From the NCBI GenBank assembly GCA_947474755.1, contig CANJJE010000001.1, forward strand, positions 430,888 through 494,887: 64,000 nt of DNA. Direction: 5' to 3'. The stretch comes from Burkholderiales bacterium. Lineage in GTDB: Bacteria; Pseudomonadota; Gammaproteobacteria; Burkholderiales; Burkholderiaceae_C. The notes beneath the pieces were generated by a model. The model saw only the letters and a list, made by a program, of their open reading frames with translations, searched no databases and had not been told where the DNA came from. This document shows, in pieces, positions 45,271 to 53,226 of this stretch (position 1 is the stretch's first letter; each line of letters opens with the position of its first letter). A program made the translations under genes and the position numbers.

Positions 45271-45630
45271 ATGAAGTGGAAAAACCGGACGATAGCCGAC
45301 CCCGCCGACCCGGGCGAGGACCACTTCGTGTCGCCCGAAAAGTTGCTCGGTGGTCATCCGAAGCAGACGCTGTGGACGAAGCACACCGACGCGGCGGGGA
45401 AGTTCTTTGCAGGCATCTGGCGCAGCGAACCGGGCAAGTGGAAGGTGTCTTTCACCGAGGAGGAGTACCGTCAGATGTTCGAGGGCGTGAGCATCATCAC
45501 CGGCGCCGACGGTCAGGTGCTCGCGGTTCGGGCAGGCGACAGCTTCGTGATCCCCAGAGGCTTTGTCGGGGCCTGGGAGGTCGTCGAACGCAGCACGAAG
45601 CGTTTTGTGATCTACGAGCCCCTTGGTTGA
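45271..45630 (+). CDS. cupin-domain protein
   Basis: A 119-residue single-domain cupin. GIWRSEPGKWKVSFTEEEYRQM, the ITGADGQVLAVRAGDSFVIP second motif and GFVGAWEVVERSTKRFVIYE match the DUF861-type (ureidoglycine aminohydrolase-like) cupin group. The metal-binding histidines of catalytic cupins are mostly missing, as common in this subgroup. The start is taken at ATG 45271; an open frame continues upstream, so a longer N-terminus cannot be excluded. Confidence 0.8.
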   Translation: MKWKNRTIADPADPGEDHFVSPEKLLGGHPKQTLWTKHTDAAGKFFAGIWRSEPGKWKVSFTEEEYRQMFEGVSIITGADGQVLAVRAGDSFVIPRGFVGAWEVVERSTKRFVIYEPLG

Positions 45631-45699
45631 CCTACCGGCAGAATTCGCTGGCGCGACCTGGCCAAAGGGAACAACATCGGCACAACGAGGAGACCGCCC

Positions 45700-46017
45700 A
45701 TGAGCCCCGACGACACCCCTGTAAAAGCCGAAGAAGGCCCGTTTGCCAAGCTGGTGGACGAACAACTCGAACTCGCTGCAGCGCGGCTTCCCGCTCTGGA
45801 GCCTGCGGCAGTGCACCCCTCGCCAGTCGATCACGAGGAACGCCGCGAGGCGCACGCGACCTTCGAAGACGTTCTGCTGGGCAACGCCTGTCCCACGCTG
45901 GAGATGCTGGAAGAGCTGGCCGTACTGGAAGCCGCCCCGCCGCTCAGCGACGAGGAACTGGCGCGCCAGGCGCTGGCCGATGGTGGTGCGGACGGCGATC
46001 CCTCGACACCGGAGTAG
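45700..46017 (+). CDS. small acidic hypothetical protein
   Basis: A 105-residue, strongly acidic, alanine- and glutamate-rich protein with no cysteine-rich motif (one Cys) and no membrane segment. Helix is predicted by eye (VDEQLELAAARLPALEP; EMLEELAVLEAAPPLSDEEL). ATG 45700 has a GAGGAGA 8 nt upstream, and codon use fits the genome, so it is probably real. I do not recognise the family. yebC follows after 66 bases with its own -10-like TAGAAT. Confidence 0.7.
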   Translation: MSPDDTPVKAEEGPFAKLVDEQLELAAARLPALEPAAVHPSPVDHEERREAHATFEDVLLGNACPTLEMLEELAVLEAAPPLSDEELARQALADGGADGDPSTPE

Positions 46018-46083
46018 TGCCGCGTCGCGACGGCCCTGCATAGAATCCGCGCCTATTCAAGGGATCGTCGAGGAACTTCCGAC

Positions 46084-46794
46084 ATGGGCGCGCAGTGGAA
46101 AGCCAAGCACAAGGACCTCGCCGCCAATGCCCGGGGGCAGCTGTTCGGCAAGCTGGCCAAGGACATCATGATTGCCGCGCGCCAGGGCCCCGACCCGGCA
46201 GCGAATTCGCGATTGCGCCTGGTCGTCGAGCAGGCGCGCAAGGTGTCGATGCCGAAGGAGACGCTGGAGCGCGCGATCAAGAAGGGCGCGGGCCTGACGG
46301 GCGAGGCGGTGCATTTCGAGCACGCGCTGTACGAAGGCTTCGCACCTCACCGCGTGCCGGTGATGGTCGAGTGCCTGACCGACAACGTGAACCGTGCCGC
46401 GTCTGAAATGCGCGTGCTGTTCCGCAAGGGCCAGCTCGGCGCGTCTGGCTCGGTGGCCTGGGACTTCGAACACCTCGGCATGATCGAGGCCGAACCGATT
46501 GCCGCCGGTGCCGACCCGGAATTGGCCGCCATCGAAGCGGGTGCGCAGGACTTCGAGGCGGCCGACGATGGCGTCACGCTGTTCCTGACCGACCCGACCG
46601 ACCTCGATCTTGTCAGCCGCGCGCTGCCGGCGCAGGGTTTCACGGTGCTGTCGGCCAAGCTCGGCTACAAGCCGAAGAATCCCGTCGCGCTTGTCAGTCT
46701 CAGTGCTGAACAGTTGGCAGAGGTCGAGGCCTTTCTGGCCGCGCTGGACGGCAACGAAGACGTGCAGAACGTCTATGCGGGACTGCAGGGCTGA
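46084..46794 (+). CDS. YebC/PmpR-family transcriptional regulator
   Basis: A 236-residue protein. [20 protein letters not shown] and [21 protein letters not shown] are the family N-terminus; [17 protein letters not shown] and [22 protein letters not shown] follow. The first motif reads MGAQWK-KHK rather than MAGHSKWANIKHRK, i.e. the YeeN-like subtype. YebC proteins act as DNA-binding regulators and, as shown for other members, help ribosomes pass proline-rich stretches. A TAGAAT hexamer about 40 nt upstream is a plausible -10. Confidence 0.9.
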   Translation: MGAQWKAKHKDLAANARGQLFGKLAKDIMIAARQGPDPAANSRLRLVVEQARKVSMPKETLERAIKKGAGLTGEAVHFEHALYEGFAPHRVPVMVECLTDNVNRAASEMRVLFRKGQLGASGSVAWDFEHLGMIEAEPIAAGADPELAAIEAGAQDFEAADDGVTLFLTDPTDLDLVSRALPAQGFTVLSAKLGYKPKNPVALVSLSAEQLAEVEAFLAALDGNEDVQNVYAGLQG

Positions 46795-46844
46795 CAGCCT
46801 GCCTGCGGCAACTCTGCGAGGTACCAGCCGGTGAGCAGTGAACT

Positions 46845-47114
46845 TCAGGCCAGACCGAAGCTCAGCGACAGCTTGCGTTGAATCGAGCGCCCGCTGACCT
46901 CGTAGTCAGAAGAGCTGCCGAATGCCCGGTTGAAATTGCTCAGCGCGAGATCGAAACCAATGATCTCGGCGATCGGGCTGGCGTAGCTCTTGTCCGGCTC
47001 CTTCGGAATGACCAGCGCTTCGGTCGTCTGCGCAGTGGCGGCATGCCATGCGAACAGCAGCGTCAGCAGGTTGAGGACGCGCAGTGACGTTCTGGCGGGC
47101 GGGGTGCAGGGCAT
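46845..47114 (-). pseudogene. truncated DUF3943-like exported protein
   Basis: An 89-residue frame with a signal-like N-terminus (LRVLNLLTLLFAWHAATAQ), followed by EALVIPKEPDKSYASPIAEI and GFDLALSNFNRAFGSSSDYE. That order is as I remember it at the start of DUF3943 proteins, which are several hundred residues long. Here the frame ends 15 residues later (RKLSLSFGLA) and the rest of the domain is absent, so it is probably a truncated gene. The start ATG 47114 precedes the signal; an in-frame start at 47189 is possible. Confidence 0.55.
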
Positions 47115-47203
47115 GCCTGGATCTTGTGTTCCGACCACCCTGCCGCCCATCGGAGGTGCAGCGCGTTGCGTGTCGGACAGCGCCCACACGCTGTCCTGTG
47201 CAC

Positions 47204-48433
47204 CTACTTCTTCTTGTGGCGTCGATCGGCCAGGCTTTGCTGGATCGCAACGATCTGCGCCGTTGCACTCTGCACCTGGTGGGCCAACACGCGCATCTCG
47301 TCCGCGACTACTGCAAAGCCGCGCCCAGCGGTTCCCGCGCGAGCGGCTTCCACCGACGCGTTCAGTGCCAACAGGTTGGTCTGATGTGCCACCTTCTGGA
47401 TTGAGCCGACGATGTCGCCGATCGTCTTCAGGCTGTTATCCATGAAGAGGTTGTTCTCGCGCTCGGCGTGCTGGTTCTCTTCCTCTTGCTTTTGCAGCGA
47501 GATGTCGGCCAGGGCTCCCACCACACGCAGCGGTGTGCCGTCGGCGGCTCGTTGGGTCTGGCCCCGGGCGCGGAACCAGTGGAACGAGCCGTCCTTGCAG
47601 CGCAGCCGGTATTCGACATCGTATGGCGTGCGACCAGTACGGTCAGTCAGGTGTGCGGTGAAGGCGCCGACCACGCGGTCCATGTCCTCCGGATGCAGCT
47701 TCGACGTCCAGCTCTCGAGCACATTCGGGAACTCGGCCTCGGTCTCGTAGCCCAGCAGGCGGCGGAATTGTTGTGACCACCAGAACGCATTCTTTGGATT
47801 CACCGGATCGCCGGCCACCACCTCCATGTCCCACAGCCCTTCCTGCAGCATCTCGCGGCCGAGGTCGAAGCGGACCATCATCGTGTTCAGCAACTGGTCG
47901 TCTTGTACCGCTGCGGTGATATCCGTCAGTGAACCGGCTACGCGCAGTGGCGAACCGTCGGGTGCGCGGATGGTTTCGCCGCGCGCGCGGAACCAGCGGT
48001 AGCTGCGATCCCGCATCGCCAGCCGGTACTTCACGTCGTAAGGCGTGCGGCCGCTACGGTCCGCAAGGTGCTTGCCGAAAGCCGCCAGCGTGCGGTCCTT
48101 GTCTTCTGGGTGCAACCGGCTCGACCAACTGGACAGGACGTTCGGGAAGTCCTTTTCGCTGGTGAAGCCCAGCATCCGGCGAAACTGATCCGACCACCAG
48201 AAGGGGTTGTCGGGGTTCGATGGATCGTCAGGGTTGATCTCCATGTCCCACAGGCCGTCTGAGGTGGCCAGGCGGACCAGGTCGAAGCGTGTCTGCAGCG
48301 AGTCGACCTGATCGCAAAGCTCGGCTACCTGGTGCGCCAGTTCCTGCTCGTGTGCGCGTGCTTCGTGGAGCTGTGCCAGGGTTGTAACTTCCTCGTCAGT
48401 CGAGCGAAAAATCCGCCTCAGGACAGCGCTCAT
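47204..48433 (-). CDS. soluble PAS-PAS-MCP chemoreceptor-like protein (BdlA-type architecture)
   Basis: A 409-residue protein. Two PAS_3 domains with near-identical cores lie at about 45-165 and 180-300 ([14 protein letters not shown]...; [14 protein letters not shown]...). A very short methyl-accepting signalling segment follows, with the hairpin tip [20 protein letters not shown] and [18 protein letters not shown], then a basic tail. There is no membrane segment or HAMP. The same layout and length occur in Pseudomonas BdlA, a biofilm-dispersion protein. A GGAG lies 8 nt before ATG 48433. It is divergent from the CBS-domain gene. Confidence 0.87.
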   Translation of the reverse strand: MSAVLRRIFRSTDEEVTTLAQLHEARAHEQELAHQVAELCDQVDSLQTRFDLVRLATSDGLWDMEINPDDPSNPDNPFWWSDQFRRMLGFTSEKDFPNVLSSWSSRLHPEDKDRTLAAFGKHLADRSGRTPYDVKYRLAMRDRSYRWFRARGETIRAPDGSPLRVAGSLTDITAAVQDDQLLNTMMVRFDLGREMLQEGLWDMEVVAGDPVNPKNAFWWSQQFRRLLGYETEAEFPNVLESWTSKLHPEDMDRVVGAFTAHLTDRTGRTPYDVEYRLRCKDGSFHWFRARGQTQRAADGTPLRVVGALADISLQKQEEENQHAERENNLFMDNSLKTIGDIVGSIQKVAHQTNLLALNASVEAARAGTAGRGFAVVADEMRVLAHQVQSATAQIVAIQQSLADRRHKKK

Positions 48434-48680
48434 GCGTATGTCTCCATCAATTTTTCTCGGCACGCCAGCAAATGCCCCGGGGTAAGCTGATTTCAAAAAT
48501 GGATACGGGCGCAATCCACCGACCAAGTTGATGGCCGGTATTCGGCAGCCGGGGCGGCCGACTTGAGAGTGGACGAAAATAATGCGCTTTGCTGGCCTGT
48601 TCGCAGAAGTTGCGTTGTGCGACATTGCAAAATGGTTGTCTGGCGAATGTCGCGGAACCATCTGCTCAAGGAGTTACAGG

Positions 48681-49130
48681 ATGATCAAGGTCAAGGATCT
48701 GCTCAAGAAGAAGCCCAATAAAGTCATCTTCTCGGTGGCATCGACCGACACGGTGCAGACCATTCTTGAAATGATGCTGGCCAACACGATCCGCTCGGTG
48801 GTGGTGCTCGACCAGGACCAGCTCATCGGCATCGTGTCCGAGCGAGACTGCGCGCTGAAGGTGTTGTTTCGCAATCGCAAGGCCTCGGAAACCACGGCTG
48901 CGGACATCATGACGCGCGACGTATTCACCGTCACCGGTGAAGAAACGATCGACGCCTGCATGTTGATGATGTCGTCGAAGAACATTCGCCATCTGCCGGT
49001 TTACAGCAATGGCAAGGTCATCGGGATGGTGTCGGTCGGCGACGTGGTGAAGGAAGTGATCTGCCACCAGACCGAGCTGATCACCTACCTCGAAGGCTAC
49101 ATCCGCGGCAACAGCGTCGCCGCCTACTGA
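48681..49130 (+). CDS. CBS-domain pair protein
   Basis: A 149-residue protein that is a tandem pair of CBS motifs (SVASTDTVQTILEMMLANTI, then DIMTRDVFTVTGEETID). The characteristic pair endings LIGIVSERDCALKV and VIGMVSVGDVVKEVI are present. Such modules bind adenine nucleotides and act as energy sensors. It has a strong AAGGAG 7 nt upstream. The long gap upstream (about 250 bases, shared with the divergent PAS-MCP gene) must hold its promoter. A partner protein is not evident. Confidence 0.93.
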   Translation: MIKVKDLLKKKPNKVIFSVASTDTVQTILEMMLANTIRSVVVLDQDQLIGIVSERDCALKVLFRNRKASETTAADIMTRDVFTVTGEETIDACMLMMSSKNIRHLPVYSNGKVIGMVSVGDVVKEVICHQTELITYLEGYIRGNSVAAY

Positions 49131-49160
49131 CATCGCCGGTGGCCAGCAGGCTGGGCTCCG

Positions 49161-50501
49161 GTGTCAGCAGTCCGGCTTGAACGATCGCCCCATCCCTTCG
49201 CCCGTGTTGCCATCGTCGGTGGTGGCCCGGCCGGGCTGATGGCCGCGGAGGTGCTGGCGGGCGCCGGGTTGCGGGTCGACCTCTACGAGGCGATGCCATC
49301 AGTAGGTCGCAAGTTCCTGCTGGCCGGCAAGGGTGGGTTGAACCTGACGCACTTTGAAGCGGTCGATGCCTTTGCCGACCGCTATGGTGAGCGCCGAGCC
49401 TGGCTGGCGCCGATGCTCGAGCGCTTTGGCGCAGCCGAGTTGCGCGCCTGGGCTCAGGGGCTGGGCATTGGCACCTTCATCGGCAGCTCGGGTCGGGTGT
49501 TTCCCGTCGATCTGAAGGCCGCGCCCTTGTTGCGGGCCTGGCTGCATCGTTTGCGTCATCAGGGTGTGAGCTTCCACATGCGGCACCGCTGGCGCGGTTG
49601 GGCGGATTCCGGTGCGGCAGCGGCGCCGGGCGAACTGCTCTTCCAGGCACCTCGAGGTGCGCTGACCGTGCGCGCTGATGCCGTCGTGCTGGCGCTCGGC
49701 GGTGCGAGTTGGGCCAGGCTCGGATCCGACGGCGCCTGGGTGCCGTGGCTGCAGTCGCGGGGTGTCGAGCTGGCGCCGCTGCGGCCCTCGAACTGCGGCT
49801 TCGATGCGGCTCATGTCGATGCCCAGGGACACATCCAACCCGGCTGGAGCGAGCATTTCCGCAGCCGCCACGCTGGCGCACCGCTGAAGAATGTGGCCCT
49901 TGCCTGCGTCGGGCCGGGTGGCTTGAAGTTCGCGCAGGCTGGCGAGTTCGTCATCACCAGCGGTGGCGTCGAAGGCAGTCTGGTCTATGCGGCATCGGCT
50001 CTGCTTCGCACTGCGATCGATGTCGATGGCCAAGCGGTCGCCCACCTTGACCTGCTGCCCGGTCGCAGCGCGGCATGGGTGGCAGGCGAGGTCGCACACC
50101 CTCGCGGTGCCCGTTCGCTGGCCACGCACTTGAAGAGCCGGCTCGGTCTGGATGGTGTCAAGGCGGCTCTGCTGTACGAATTGCTGCCGCGGGAGGCGAT
50201 CGCCGATGCGCAGCGGCTTGCGGCTGCCATCAAGTCCTTGCCGCTGACGCTGTTGGCCCCGCGGCCGATCGACGAGGCCATCAGCACCGCCGGTGGCGTG
50301 CGCTTCGAGGCGATGGAAGAGCATGGTGTGCTGCGTGCCTCGCCTGGCGTGTTCTGCGCCGGCGAGATGCTCGACTGGGAGGCGCCGACCGGCGGCTATC
50401 TGCTGACGGCCTGCTTCTCCAGCGGCGTCTGGGCAGGCGAGGGCGTGCTTCGATATCTCGGCCTCTGTCCCATGGCAAACTCCGCCGCCCCGTTGCCGTG
50501 A
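49161..50501 (+). CDS. HI0933-like FAD-dependent oxidoreductase (TIGR03862 type)
   Basis: A 446-residue flavoprotein. The FAD-binding motif is VAIVGGGPAGLMAAEVLAGA with the second glycine-rich site FLLAGKGGLNLTH, and the C-terminus has GGVRFEAMEEHGVLRASPGVFCAGEMLDWEAPTGG (in parts). This places it in the BaiN/YhiN-like group. The function is unproven in bacteria. Start is GTG 49161; the preceding CBS gene ends 30 bases upstream, so the two may be co-transcribed. Tex follows. Confidence 0.87.
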   Translation: MSAVRLERSPHPFARVAIVGGGPAGLMAAEVLAGAGLRVDLYEAMPSVGRKFLLAGKGGLNLTHFEAVDAFADRYGERRAWLAPMLERFGAAELRAWAQGLGIGTFIGSSGRVFPVDLKAAPLLRAWLHRLRHQGVSFHMRHRWRGWADSGAAAAPGELLFQAPRGALTVRADAVVLALGGASWARLGSDGAWVPWLQSRGVELAPLRPSNCGFDAAHVDAQGHIQPGWSEHFRSRHAGAPLKNVALACVGPGGLKFAQAGEFVITSGGVEGSLVYAASALLRTAIDVDGQAVAHLDLLPGRSAAWVAGEVAHPRGARSLATHLKSRLGLDGVKAALLYELLPREAIADAQRLAAAIKSLPLTLLAPRPIDEAISTAGGVRFEAMEEHGVLRASPGVFCAGEMLDWEAPTGGYLLTACFSSGVWAGEGVLRYLGLCPMANSAAPLP

Positions 50502-50559
50502 GCGCGTCTGGCGGTCGCATTCCCTTCTCATCGCTTCCTGCCCGTTCGGGCCTCATTCA

Positions 50560-52929
50560 TTGAACAAGATCCTGCTGCAAATCGCCGACGAGCTGAAGGT
50601 TCGGCCGGCGCAAGTCATCGCTGCCGTCGAACTGCTCGACGGTGGCGCTACCGTGCCGTTCATCGCGCGATATCGAAAAGAAGTGACCGGCAACCTCGAC
50701 GACATCCAGCTGCGCGAACTGGAAGCACGGTTGTCGTACCTGCGTGAGCTCGAGGAGCGCCGCGAGACGGTGCTCAAGAGCATCGCCGACCAGGGCAAGT
50801 TGACCCCGGCGCTGCAGGCCGCGATCGATGCTGCTCCGACCAAGCAGGAGCTGGAAGACCTCTACCTGCCCTACAAGCAGAAGCGCCGCACCAAGGCGAT
50901 GATCGCCCGCGAGGCTGGCCTGGAGCCGTTGGCCGACAAGCTGTTTGACGATCCGACGCTCGATCCGCTGGCCGAGGCTGCCGCCTTCATCCATGCCGAC
51001 AGTGGCTTCGTCGATGCATTGGCCGTGCTCGACGGTGTGCGCGACATCCTCGCCGAGCGTTGGGCCGAGGACGCGGTGCTGGTCGGCAATCTGCGCGAAT
51101 GGCTCTGGGCCGAGGGCCTGTTGCAGAGCAAGCTGCTGGACGGGAAGGATGCGAACCACCCGGACGTCGCGAAGTTTCGCGACTACTTCGACTACGCCGA
51201 ACCGATGCGCACCGTGCCCTCGCACCGCGCGCTGGCGGTGTTCCGCGGACGCACCTTGGAATTCCTCGACGCCAGGCTGGTGATTGACCCGGCCCCTGTG
51301 GCGTCCATGCCGACCGCGAACGGCCGGCCCGCGCCCGCGGTGTCTCTGGCCGAGGGCCGCATCGCGGTGCATCTGGGTTGGCGCCATGCACAGCGCCCGG
51401 CTGACGAGCTGATCCGCAAGTGCATCGCCTGGTGCTGGAAGGTCAAGCTCAGCCTGAGCCTGGAGCGCGATCTGTTCGCCCGTCTGCGCGAAGCCGCCGA
51501 GCAGGTCGCCATCAAGGTCTTCGCCGAGAACCTGCGTGATCTGCTTCTGGCTGCACCGGCCGGCCCACGCGTGGTGATGGGGCTGGACCCTGGTATCCGT
51601 ACTGGTTGCAAGGTGGCCGTGGTCGATGCGACCGCCAAGGTTCTGGCGACCGAGACGATCTACCCGCTGGACCCGCGCCGTGATTGGGAAGGCTCGCTGC
51701 ATGCGCTGGCCCGCTTGTGCGCCGAACATCGCGTCGATCTGATCGCGATCGGCAATGGCACCGGCAGCCGCGAAACCGACAAGCTGGCGGCGGAGCTCAT
51801 CGCGAGACTCCACAAGGTCTCACCCGAGCGTGCAATCACCAGGGTGGTCGTCAGTGAAGCCGGCGCATCGGTCTACAGCGCCAGCGAGTACGCCAGCAAG
51901 GAGCTGCCCGATCTGGATGTCAGCCTGCGCGGTGCCGTCAGCATTGCGCGGCGCCTGCAGGACCCATTGGCCGAACTGGTGAAGATCGAGCCGAAGAGCA
52001 TCGGCGTCGGCCAGTATCAGCACGACGTCAACCAGAGCGATCTGGCCAGGAGCCTCAATGCGGTGATCGAGGACTGCGTGAACGCAGTGGGCGTCGATGT
52101 CAACACGGCTTCGGCGCCGCTGCTGTCACGGGTCTCGGGGTTGAGTGCGGCGGTGGCCGCGAGCGTGGTGCGCTGGCGCGACGCGCACGGCGCCTTTCGC
52201 AACCGGCAGCAGTTGCTCGAGGTGGCCGGGCTGGGCGCCAAGACCTTCGAGCAGAGCGCTGGCTTCCTGCGCGTGCGCAACGGCGACAACCCGCTGGACG
52301 AATCCGGCGTTCACCCCGAAACATACCCGGTGGTCGAGCGCATCCTGACTGCGGTGAAGAAGCCGGCTGCCGAGGTGATGGGCCGAAGCGATGTGATCCG
52401 CACCCTCAAACCCGAATCTTTTGCCGACGAGCGCTTCGGGGCGATCACGGTCAAGGACATCCTCACCGAGCTGGAAAAGCCGGGCCGCGATCCACGCCCT
52501 GATTTCAAGGCGGCGAAGCTCGCCGACGGCATCGAGGACATCAAGGACCTGCAACCCGGCATGACGCTGGAAGGCACGGTCAGCAACGTCGCGCAATTCG
52601 GCGCCTTCGTCGATCTGGGCGTTCATCAGGACGGGTTGATCCACGTGAGCCAGCTCGCGCACAAGTTCGTCAACGATGCGCGCGAGGTGGTCAAGACCGG
52701 CGATGTGGTCAAGGTCAGGGTGCTCGAGGTGGATCTGTCGCGCCAGCGGATTTCACTGACGATGAAGCTCGATGCCGTGGCCCCCGATCGCGGCGGCAAG
52801 GACGCTGCCGGCAACCGGTTCCAGCCAGCCGGGCGGGGCGAGCGGCCGTCGAAACCACGCGCGAGCGATGCCGTGGCGGGTGGAGGGGCGATGTCAGCGG
52901 CGTTCGCGAAGCTGCAGATCAAGCGCTGA
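50560..52929 (+). CDS. tex: Tex-family RNA-binding transcription accessory protein
   Basis: A 789-residue protein. The Tex N-terminal helical region (ELLDGGATVPFIARYRKEVT) is followed by a YqgF-like RNase H fold (GLDPGIRTGCKVAVVD), a double helix-hairpin-helix region (VVRWRDAHGAFRNRQQLLEV) and a C-terminal S1 RNA-binding domain (MTLEGTVSNVAQFGAFVDLG). Tex is widespread and binds nucleic acids; it influences transcription and toxin expression in other genera. Start is taken at TTG 50560 by alignment with homologues; no ATG is available and no clear ribosome-binding site is seen. Confidence 0.93.
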   Translation: MNKILLQIADELKVRPAQVIAAVELLDGGATVPFIARYRKEVTGNLDDIQLRELEARLSYLRELEERRETVLKSIADQGKLTPALQAAIDAAPTKQELEDLYLPYKQKRRTKAMIAREAGLEPLADKLFDDPTLDPLAEAAAFIHADSGFVDALAVLDGVRDILAERWAEDAVLVGNLREWLWAEGLLQSKLLDGKDANHPDVAKFRDYFDYAEPMRTVPSHRALAVFRGRTLEFLDARLVIDPAPVASMPTANGRPAPAVSLAEGRIAVHLGWRHAQRPADELIRKCIAWCWKVKLSLSLERDLFARLREAAEQVAIKVFAENLRDLLLAAPAGPRVVMGLDPGIRTGCKVAVVDATAKVLATETIYPLDPRRDWEGSLHALARLCAEHRVDLIAIGNGTGSRETDKLAAELIARLHKVSPERAITRVVVSEAGASVYSASEYASKELPDLDVSLRGAVSIARRLQDPLAELVKIEPKSIGVGQYQHDVNQSDLARSLNAVIEDCVNAVGVDVNTASAPLLSRVSGLSAAVAASVVRWRDAHGAFRNRQQLLEVAGLGAKTFEQSAGFLRVRNGDNPLDESGVHPETYPVVERILTAVKKPAAEVMGRSDVIRTLKPESFADERFGAITVKDILTELEKPGRDPRPDFKAAKLADGIEDIKDLQPGMTLEGTVSNVAQFGAFVDLGVHQDGLIHVSQLAHKFVNDAREVVKTGDVVKVRVLEVDLSRQRISLTMKLDAVAPDRGGKDAAGNRFQPAGRGERPSKPRASDAVAGGGAMSAAFAKLQIKR

Positions 52930-52944
52930 GGCTCGCAATAGCTG

Positions 52945-53147
52945 CTTGTCGTGACCTTCCTGTTCGGCATGATCCATGGCTTCGGATTCGCCGGAGTACC
53001 GGGTGAGCCCAACCCGTCGGAGGCGCACTTCGCCGGCAGGGCTGGTAGAGCGTGGAGGTGATCCGCGATGGCTTGGCGGTGTCCATCGTCATCGGCACGC
53101 TGTGGCTCATCGATCGCACGAGGAGCGTCGGGATCCTGCCGTTTTGA
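52945..53147 (+). pseudogene. HupE/UreJ-type membrane protein remnant
   Basis: Two pieces of a known membrane family occur in the gap between tex and thrS. TFLFGMIHGFGFAGV (52954-52998) resembles the histidine-containing segment of HupE/UreJ proteins, and VSIVIGTLWLIDRTRSVGIL ending at TGA 53145-53147 resembles their C-terminal helix. The middle is missing and the pieces lie in different frames, so this is a decayed gene. Confidence 0.6.
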
Positions 53148-53183
53148 CGCTTAGAATTTTGCGATCGCAGAGGGTCAAACAAG

Positions 53184-53212
53184 GCGCGGTCGTGGACCGC
53201 GCTTTTTCTTTT
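53184..53212 (+). terminator. hairpin and T-run directly upstream of thrS
   Basis: A perfect 8-base stem (GCGCGGTC 53184-53191, GACCGCGC 53195-53202) with a GTG loop is followed by TTTTTCTTTT. It ends 14 bases before the thrS start. It can be the terminator of the upstream unit or an attenuator in the thrS leader. Confidence 0.85.
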
Positions 53213-53226
53213 CCGATGGAGCTTCG

